A DNA stretch of 64,000 nt from Varanus komodoensis (taxonomy: Eukaryota > Chordata > Lepidosauria > Squamata > Varanidae). Both the position numbers and the translations under genes were made by a program. Where the stretch lies: contig NW_025335268.1 in the NCBI RefSeq assembly GCF_004798865.1, positions 79,634,468 to 79,698,467 of the forward strand. Reading direction: 5' to 3'. Positions 40,701 to 49,700 of this stretch are shown here, piece by piece; the stretch's first letter is position 1, and the number at the start of each line of letters is the position of its first letter. Under the pieces are notes generated by a model. It was given only the letters and a program-made list of their open reading frames with translations. It did not search any database and was not told the origin of the DNA.

Positions 40701-43700
40701 TGCACAGAAAAAATTTCAGTTGTGAACTAAATTTGATTATGGAAAAGCTCTTGGGCACTGCATTGTAGTGGTGGATGGGGCCAAAAGAAATAAAGCTGAG
40801 GCAAAAATAAAAAGGCATGGGGCCAAAACACCAAAAATACCAGCCCTTTAGTTTAAAGCTCTTACTGCCAGTCATGAAGTCACAGTAAAAGCTTTTAGGA
40901 TGTGGTTGTGGTGATGGGGGATGCAAAAACTGGAAAACTGGGGGAAGTGGGTAGTAAATGCTTTTCTTTGTAATGCTTTTTCAGCTATAATTCCCACATA
41001 CAGAACAAACACTCAAGAACAAACATTAGTAAAAGAAACATTAATATGAAGAAATATATACTACAAGAAAATGAAACATGCTAAAGACCTGCATGTTTCA
41101 AAATACTGCAAATTACTAAATAGTGAGAATCATAAACAAATTTCCATGCGAAGTCACATCCAACCCATACCGACCCCATGGACAACATTCCTCCAGGCCT
41201 TCCTGTCTTCCACCATCTCCCAGAGTCCACTTAAGCTCACACCAACTGCTTCAGTGACTCCATCTAGCCACCTCATTCTCTGCCATCTCCTTTCTTCATT
41301 TGCCATCAATTGTTCCCAGCATTAGGGTCGTCTCCAGTCAGTCCTTCCTTCTCATTAGGTGGCCAAAGTATTTGAGTTTTATCTTCAGTATCTGGCCTTC
41401 TAAGGAGCAGTCAGGATTGATCTCCTCTAAGACTGACTGGTTTGATCTCCTTGCAATCCAAGGGACTCGCAGGAGTCTTCTCCAGCACCACAATTCCAAG
41501 GCCTCAATTCTTCAGTGCTCTTATAGAGATATGCCTTCTTATAAATTTTACAGTCTTGGGCACAACAACAAATGTCACTATTAAAAGCATCTTACCTGCA
41601 TCAGGTCTTGCCTCTCTCTCTCACCCATACAAATAGCTTTCCTGATGCTTCGAAGCTCATTCATGATAGCTTGGGCTTCATCCAGTTTGTAATTCATCTG
41701 GGCATTTGACATCTTACGATCAATCCTAGTACACAAATATCAAAAACATTCTTGCTTTAGAATATTTGATCACAAAATGGATAGGGTCAGGAGAGTGAAA
41801 CTTTCTCTTCTTGGTCAAATGTTGTATGTAAGCCTTAAGCAGCTTCCTACCCCCATCCTAAATGAATACTGAAACAGGGATCATGCAGAAACAGGAACTG
41901 AAACAGAAATAGCCTTCCTTTTGGGGTAATGGACAGAGAAATCAATACAGAACAGCAAAAGCAAGACAAGGGGTCCTACATGGAATTTTTCCTGCAGATG
42001 CAGTTGCATTCACACTGCAAGCACTACATGCGCCGTGTTCATGCTAAAACTCTTACCTAAAATGTAACTCATATACACTTTTGTCCCACATGGATAACTT
42101 GATTACCATGTATATTATCAAAAATTAGGAAAACATTTTCAACTTGCTACATTTCAACTTACTCTTGTAGTGTCTCTACTCCTTTCTCTTTGTACTGTAG
42201 TTCCTGCTTCATCTGTGTTAATTCTCGCTTTAATCTAGAAAGCTTGACATTAAAAAAATGGCAAGAGAAATGTTAGAATATTGAAATTGTTATTCAATGT
42301 ATGTTTCTGTCTCTGTTTTATAATGTAGTAAAAAGCTTCCCATACTTATTTTATACTAGATCCATCTGGCCCTTCCATATACATTTAGCTTCCTAATAGG
42401 GTGCATAAAAATAAATGATTATATATTATCCGATTTTTATTTTAATTAGATTTTTAATCATAATCCAAAGGTTATGCATCATGAAATAATTATGTAGCAA
42501 GAGGTTGAATATTCATGCAGTTTTCATTTTTTTGATAAATGAATTCCATTAATCCATTCACAACATCATGCTGTTCCAGAGGTTTCTGTAGATTATTGGG
42601 CAATTTTTCTATCTAGAAGATATTATCACAGATGCTTAGTTTTACAGTTCTCAAAACTGTGAATTTGTCTCTGCAGAGATCACATGCCTATTCTTTACAA
42701 GAAAAATGTTATAAAATAAACATACAAGGTAGAGAAAAAGACCTTAATCCCATTAAAATATGTACACAGAATCAACCCCTTACCTCTTAAGTGCTAAGTT
42801 TCAAAAAAATCAATGAATATAAGACTGCTGGGAGTGGAATAGAACTGCACAAGAAGCTAAGTGTGAGGAAGGGTCAAGCGGTAAAAAATGAAAGTGAAAC
42901 CTGTTGAGGAGAATACTCATGTCTGTGGATCTTTTTGTACATAGCCTGAGGTGTGTCATATTATTCTTTCCCTGGAGGAGAAAATCCATAATGGCAGCAG
43001 GCCATGAAAGAGACCCAGTTTGGGATACTTTAACATGCCTCTACCTACAGGTAAGGCAGGCATGTGTGCAAATTACGGAGAAAAACATGGGAAATCTAAT
43101 CTTACTGACTAGTGATTTAAATCAACTCTACCCTGCTTCCTACCACAAAACTTAACATATGTTTGGTTGTTCATGTGTACAGAAAATGGATGCATGGTAT
43201 GTGCACACACAGAGAAACAATGGTCAGTTTTACTGTGCTCTTTAGTCCATGTTGTTTTTAATATGTTTGTTCTCTTCTGTTTTAACATTAGTTCCTCCAG
43301 TCCAACTGGAGCTGTTTTACTGAACTTTAGAAGTAAAAAGATCATAACATGATTCTAAAACAACACCATCACATAGGCAATATAATGGCTTCCTAATCTA
43401 TCTACTCAAGCAACTATCTATCTAGCTTTTTACTAAGTGGAATTACTACTGGAACTCTTAACTTTTTTTGTGACTATTGGGTCTGATTTTGCCAGTCAGT
43501 CTCTCTTAATATCAACTATACCTATAATATCAAATATATCTATTTGTTGCTACTAGAAAATTGCTACTTTTTGATGCAAATAATATACTGGGTAGTATAG
43601 AAAGATAAAACCCACACTGTCTTTTCTCACAATCAAACTAATGTGCTCACATTATTCTGCACTACATGATCTAGCTGGCACATCTCTCACAGTAAATCCC

Positions 43701-46700
43701 TCTCAAGGTGCTTCAGCAAGAGCAAAAAGCTCCTATCCTAGGTTTAATATGTTTTGCTTTCCCTTGTCTCATTGCAAACGGCTCCACATTAAGATTTTTG
43801 AATATGTGTAAAAGCAAGGGTAGATAGCTAAGAAACCATTAGGAATGAGCTGGAGCTCAGTGGTAGGATGTATCTTTTAAAAGTAAATAATTTACACTCA
43901 GTTCCAGGCATCTCCAAGAAAAGCTGGGAAAAGCTCTTGTTCAAAGATAGGAAAGCCTATGCCAATAAATAAAGACAATACACTAGTCAGACTTTCTATA
44001 AGAGATCTTCCAATTTTCTTCTGTTACATTTATTTCTATTAACTTGTCTGCTAAATGAAGCTTAATAAAAAGTGTGCTTATTTACCCAATAGAATTTTTT
44101 AACAAACCAATAGGCAAAATCCAATAGGGCACTCCTACAAGTTGAGGAATAGCAATTTGGCAGTTCTAGGACAATCCAAAACAACAATAAAAGTTCATTT
44201 CTGAAAGAAGGCAGGTTGGTAGAGCTTACATAAGCAACCTCTCCTGGCTTGCCTCCTCTCAAAACTCAGTATTTCCAATTGTTTTGTAGCTTCCCCCTAG
44301 AAAGTGCTAAATCTCCCTTACATAAATGGTGGACCTTGATTGTGCAATCCAGCAGGACCTACCATATACAAAACGGAACAGGTCAGACCATCATGCCCAA
44401 TGTGCCAATGCTTTGCCTATACTGTTTATTCAACATCCCTAATTCAAGGTACTAATATTATATAAATATGAGTGCAAATAATTCATTTGCAGCATAAAGT
44501 ATTAGAAAATGATTACTTACTCTGTCACGTCGACTTGCTATTTCTGCTTTAATTTGACATGGGTCATATTTTGTATTGGTTGAAAATCCAGAGAATGCTA
44601 AACACATGGAAAATGTCTTAATGTTAAAAATAAATCCTACCAGTAGCATAATATGCACAGAATAGAGCTTATGTTCAATAGGAATCTCTTATTCTACTGT
44701 CACTAAGGGGCGGGGGAGACAAAATCATGTTAACTGTCCTAAGGGATCAGATCAACTAATACTGCTGTATTCCATTAAACAAGACACAGTTTTAGTTCTC
44801 TCCTGCAAGCCTGAGTTTGCTATATGCTATATAATCATATGCTATAATTTAAAATGTAAGTGCTTCCATCTCACCAATATCAGCACACATAAATTACTCT
44901 GGATTGTATGAGTTCTGACTGTTCCCGTATCTTAATTATTAAATGAGCTGTAATTCTGTCTCTAAAAAAGACAAATTCTGAGCCAGGGGTGTGCATCTAT
45001 TTTCAAAGCAAAAGATACACATTTACTTTAAATTTAATTCAAATTTAATATCTCCCTTGTAATGTGGAAAAGAACATGTAGGATTGTATCTACAAGTAGG
45101 ATTGTATCTACAGAAGAATCATGTAATTTATATAAAAAATGAACATATTTCATATACTTTTAAGATATTTGATTTGGCATACAGAAACTCAAAGAATTAT
45201 ACTATCAGTAGCAATATATAATTATACTATCAACAAATTTTGCACATCAAAAATATTTTAGTGAAATCAGTAGACCTTGATATTTAAACAAAAATCTACT
45301 TAAAACTGTGGTTCTATGCTCATTTAATTTGGAGTATGCCCTGTTGAGCTCACCAAGATTTACTTCGTTCAGTTCTTTAAATAACAGATATTAAAATTCT
45401 ATCATGAAGGAAAAATGCCAGCTATATCAGCATTCCTACAAGGGGTAAAGGTTTAGCATGTTGAAACAGTTATATTTTAACCAGTATCAGGGACATTCCT
45501 TTATTCCTCTGGCATAAGAAATGTATTCACAACAACCCAATCAAATTAAGAAAAGACAGACTTTGGTTCTCTCAGATGGTACACCAAATAAATAAAGAAG
45601 TGTCCTTGTTCAAGACAACCTGCAACAGCTTAAAAAATAAATAAATACAGTTTGGGGGAACTACTGGCAGTTTTGGAAATTATGGAAAAGTATTTCATAA
45701 AAACAGAATGACTCATAGAGTAAAGCATCAATTATACCTAGTCTGTTTTTCCTGATTCTATTTCTGACATGTTTGGTACCATCTACATCTCACAGCAAAG
45801 GGGATTTAACTTTCACAGAAAAGTTACAGCAGCAACCCTGAAAAGTCCTAAGTACACGAGGAAAACAAAGTTGGTTTCAGAAATGTTATTATGCCATTAG
45901 TATAGAAATTGTTAAAAATCTGTATATCAAGAATGGAACATTTCCCAAACATTTTGAGTTATGAAGAGTCATTCAGGATTTGTTTTTACTGTAAATTATA
46001 TTCTGGGATGATGCTGATCAGCAAGCTATCTTACATGTGTGCGTTTGTCTCTTTTTATTTCTATTTTTACCCACTTTTTACTTTTACAGAACACACTAAT
46101 ACTCCTATTGGGCTTACAAAAGGAGCCCAGCCTTTCAGATTCTGTGTAAAATTTTATTTGCTAGCATGCACAGATGAAATTTTAACACTGCTATTATTCT
46201 ATGGTTCCAAGCCAAGGATATTTGAGTGCGATATCAAAACACAGAAGTTTGACTTATGTTTGTTTTTAGTTTAACAGTAGTAATCCTTCAATGTAGCACT
46301 ACCTGCCGTTTAAAACCCTTAGTAGAAATAGGAATGTGATGCCATGTTAAGAGTGCTACTGTGGTTTTGCCAAATAAAACAAGCAAGTCACACAGTGTCT
46401 GTGCAATCCCTTGTGCACACATAAATGTTCTCTGGATAATATGAAAATCAACACATATTTGAGGCACAAACTTGTATGATGCAAAGATCACTGGGTTGGG
46501 TTCAGAGCAAATTAGTAGATCTTAGGTACCACTATACTAGTTAGTACTTCGCAGGTTATCGACATGGGACTTAACTTACATGCAACTAATTTATTCGGGT
46601 ACCAACACAGTTTTTATTTAACTGCATTATCATATCTGAATTCTACAGAGTTATTAAAAAGAGCACAATGCTATAATTTTTCTTGAGTTTTCCTGTGCAT

Positions 46701-49700
46701 AAAGAGCTGCCATAAAAAAAAAAAACTCAGGGATTTTTTAGTTCAAGAAGACTAACAAAATCAAAAATAGACTTGGCCAAGGTGGCTTCCTAAAATAAAG
46801 CAATGCATTTTTTACAATTGGTAGTTAGGAAGTGAATGTTCTTAAAAACACGCTTCTGAAGCAGCTTTTCATTAAACAAAAATATATCAGAATGATAGAT
46901 GTGACTGTGCTTACATCTAGTTTGGTTTTTCAACTTTCAAGTTTTACCAGGTACAAAAAATTAACTGTTCGGTTACAATGAAAAACTAAAGGTTAAGTTT
47001 TTAAAAGTGTAGAATGATTAAAATAAGCTTTCACGTAACAAAAAACAAGTATTTACTAAAGGTCTACTTTAGGCAGATATCACAAGCTAAACTTCTACTG
47101 TTCATATGATACAAAATGAGTGAAGACATAGCTTTGCCACATGATGCTGTTAATTCACTGTGTCCACTTCCAGTGTCAGCACAGAACTGAGTTCTGTAGA
47201 TTTTCCTTTCCTGTTTTTCTGCAACATAATCTCTAGGTGACACTGTGCTATACCAGTATAACAAGTATGAAAATACCGTTTTTGCACTTTTTCAAAAGTA
47301 CCATTTTCCCTTCCTCTAAAAATTTCAACTCATCCAAGTGATGTTAAAAAACATAAATAAAACTGGAGGATCAAGACATTGTTTAAAGAAACGTTAAGCA
47401 ATTATAAGGAATGAAGAGTGCACAATAAATTCCTAATGTAGAATATAGATCAAAGTTTAAAGCATTTTACAATCCTTGACAGGAAAGCTGTTTAGTGGGA
47501 AAGAAGAATGAATCCAGAATCCCCACTCAGCCTAATTGAACCAGTTGTTGGCTATCCGAGGACAACTGCTGGAAGCATTTTCAGTTCTTTATCCAGCTAG
47601 GAATGTACACATGAAAACCCAAAATTTACATGTGGATTATTTGGAGAGGAAAGGTAAACTTACAGCTGGCATAAGAACGGCTGTCATCCTCACACATTTT
47701 ATGCAGCTGCTGGTATTCTTCTTGCGCTAGCTCAAAACGCTGCTGTTTAATTTGGTAAATTTCCTTTTTGGCATTAAGAGCTTCCTGGGCAACAATTAAA
47801 TATTCCTTTAACATGCGTTCCTGCTCTCTTCTCCACTGCTCTCTTGGGTCCTCAATCTGTGTGAGTTCTGATGAGGAAAAAATGTTCAAAAATGATGGAT
47901 AATATACACAGACTTATACATACATCACACTAACCACACAAATTCTTACCAAAAGAAAAAAGGGAGGGAGGGAGGGAGGAAACCTTTCTTTAAACAATTA
48001 TTCTAATATACGTATCCCAGCCTCCCTCTGGGAACATCAGTGCAACATAACTGCCTGTTTTACAACCTACCTACCATGGTTTCCTTTAAGTGTAGCAGTA
48101 AGTTCTACTTTAACATTACGTATACTTACCTGCTCCCTTCTTCATTCTCTTCCTCTATCACAGCTAAAGGAGAGTGCAATATCCACATTTCAACTAACTG
48201 AGGTCTGACACAGCATTCAAAGTGAAACTGCAGTTAACTATGTCTGAACAAGCCAGGATGATATACCATAGTTCACTGTACTGACAAGTCAGTTTAAACT
48301 TCTCACAGTTGGTCCAGGTTTAGGTGCAACAAGTGTGTCATTGGTCACATAACAATAAACTAGCATACAGGGTTAATGACCAAAGACAATCACGGACTTG
48401 CTCTAATTCATTCAGTAAACTTAAGTAAAAGCTTCATCACACTTAACATGCAACCTACACACACTGATGTATTAACTGTGACCCTTGTTCAGGGTACTGA
48501 AGGAGAAAACAACTGGCAAACAGCAAGGAGTGCTGGCTAGTAACATTCCCAAGATACATGTCCATACACATTCCATAAATTTGGAGCACACTAATATGTG
48601 AACACTGATATACAGGCTGCTTTACCATCCCCGTTCATGTATTTAAAAGAGGCAAGGGACATTTGGGAATAATTTGAACAGGAGAGCATTAACCCCACCC
48701 CCACCCGAATCAGCTTCAGCTACCTATCATAAAATTATTTCTAGGCTGCCTTTATGCGTGGAGCCTTCTTCATACATGCACACATGCATTCTAACTTATG
48801 CCACTAAAAACACTCTTCTTTCAGCCCAGATCTTTAAGAAGTATGTAACAAAGAATAGAAGTGTTTCAAGTGATAGAGTCACACATCACAGCAAAGCAGG
48901 GGGAAGTTCATCAACCTTAGACATATATTGTTTTTGTGCTTTGCAAAGATATAATAAAATTCATGAACCGATGATTGTCTCTATCCCCAGCACATTTACT
49001 TCTGGGGCCAAGTGAGACATGAAATTAACACAAGTAACCTCAGGTCTAACTAGACATGAAAACTGAAGTAATGATATTGGAGTTCTCTGACAGCAGCTGA
49101 GAACTGCAGTCTGTGTATATGTAGGCATGCATGTGTACTGCACACACACCTACAGGAATGTTATCACTATATTCTCAATGCAAGTTGTTCCCCACCAAGT
49201 TGTGATTTATCCCACTAGTGCACCAACTTCTGGAGGAAGCTATGAAAAGGAAATGGTTGAAACCCCTGCAGGTGCTCTTTGGTCTAAATTCAGATCTGCA
49301 CCCATTTACCAGCCACCACTACTGCTAACTTTAATACAAGGAAAAGATGCTAGCAAGTTTCAATCATGAGGCTTTCCTATCATGTTTACCCTGATTCTCA
49401 CATTCTCTGGCTAGTAACTCTGTTCATTCTATCTCTCTCCCCCTCCCTCCCTCGCACTTTCTTCTGTCTTTTAAAACATATTGTGTTAAATATGACAGAA
49501 TAATATTAAAATGCCCGGGGCAATGCAAATGTCTTTTACCTGGGTTTGCAAAGGTAACAGTGTTGGTGCCAGGAAATGGTATAAACACATCACCTGGGTC
49601 TGACCTCATATAGGGCCTTAAATATAAGCACCAACATTCAGAATTATGTTCATTAATAGAAGGGTCAGCTGAGTTCTTTCAATGCCAGTAAGTTATGTTC

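Larger units (their letters stand above)
42243..47663 (-). other. introns between WWC3 exons 3 and 5
   Basis: Apart from exon 4 and the SINE at 43850 I see AT-rich unique sequence. A segment at 46480-46560 (GGGTTGGGTTCAGAGCAAAT) resembles the short repeat family noted near 25010. An ORF of 121 codons at 45909-46274 has no family features and is probably chance. Confidence 0.45.

Noticed and set aside
45909-46274. Plus-strand ORF of 121 codons
   Set aside because: No recognisable motif, no splice or promoter context; length is within chance for this AT-rich sequence.
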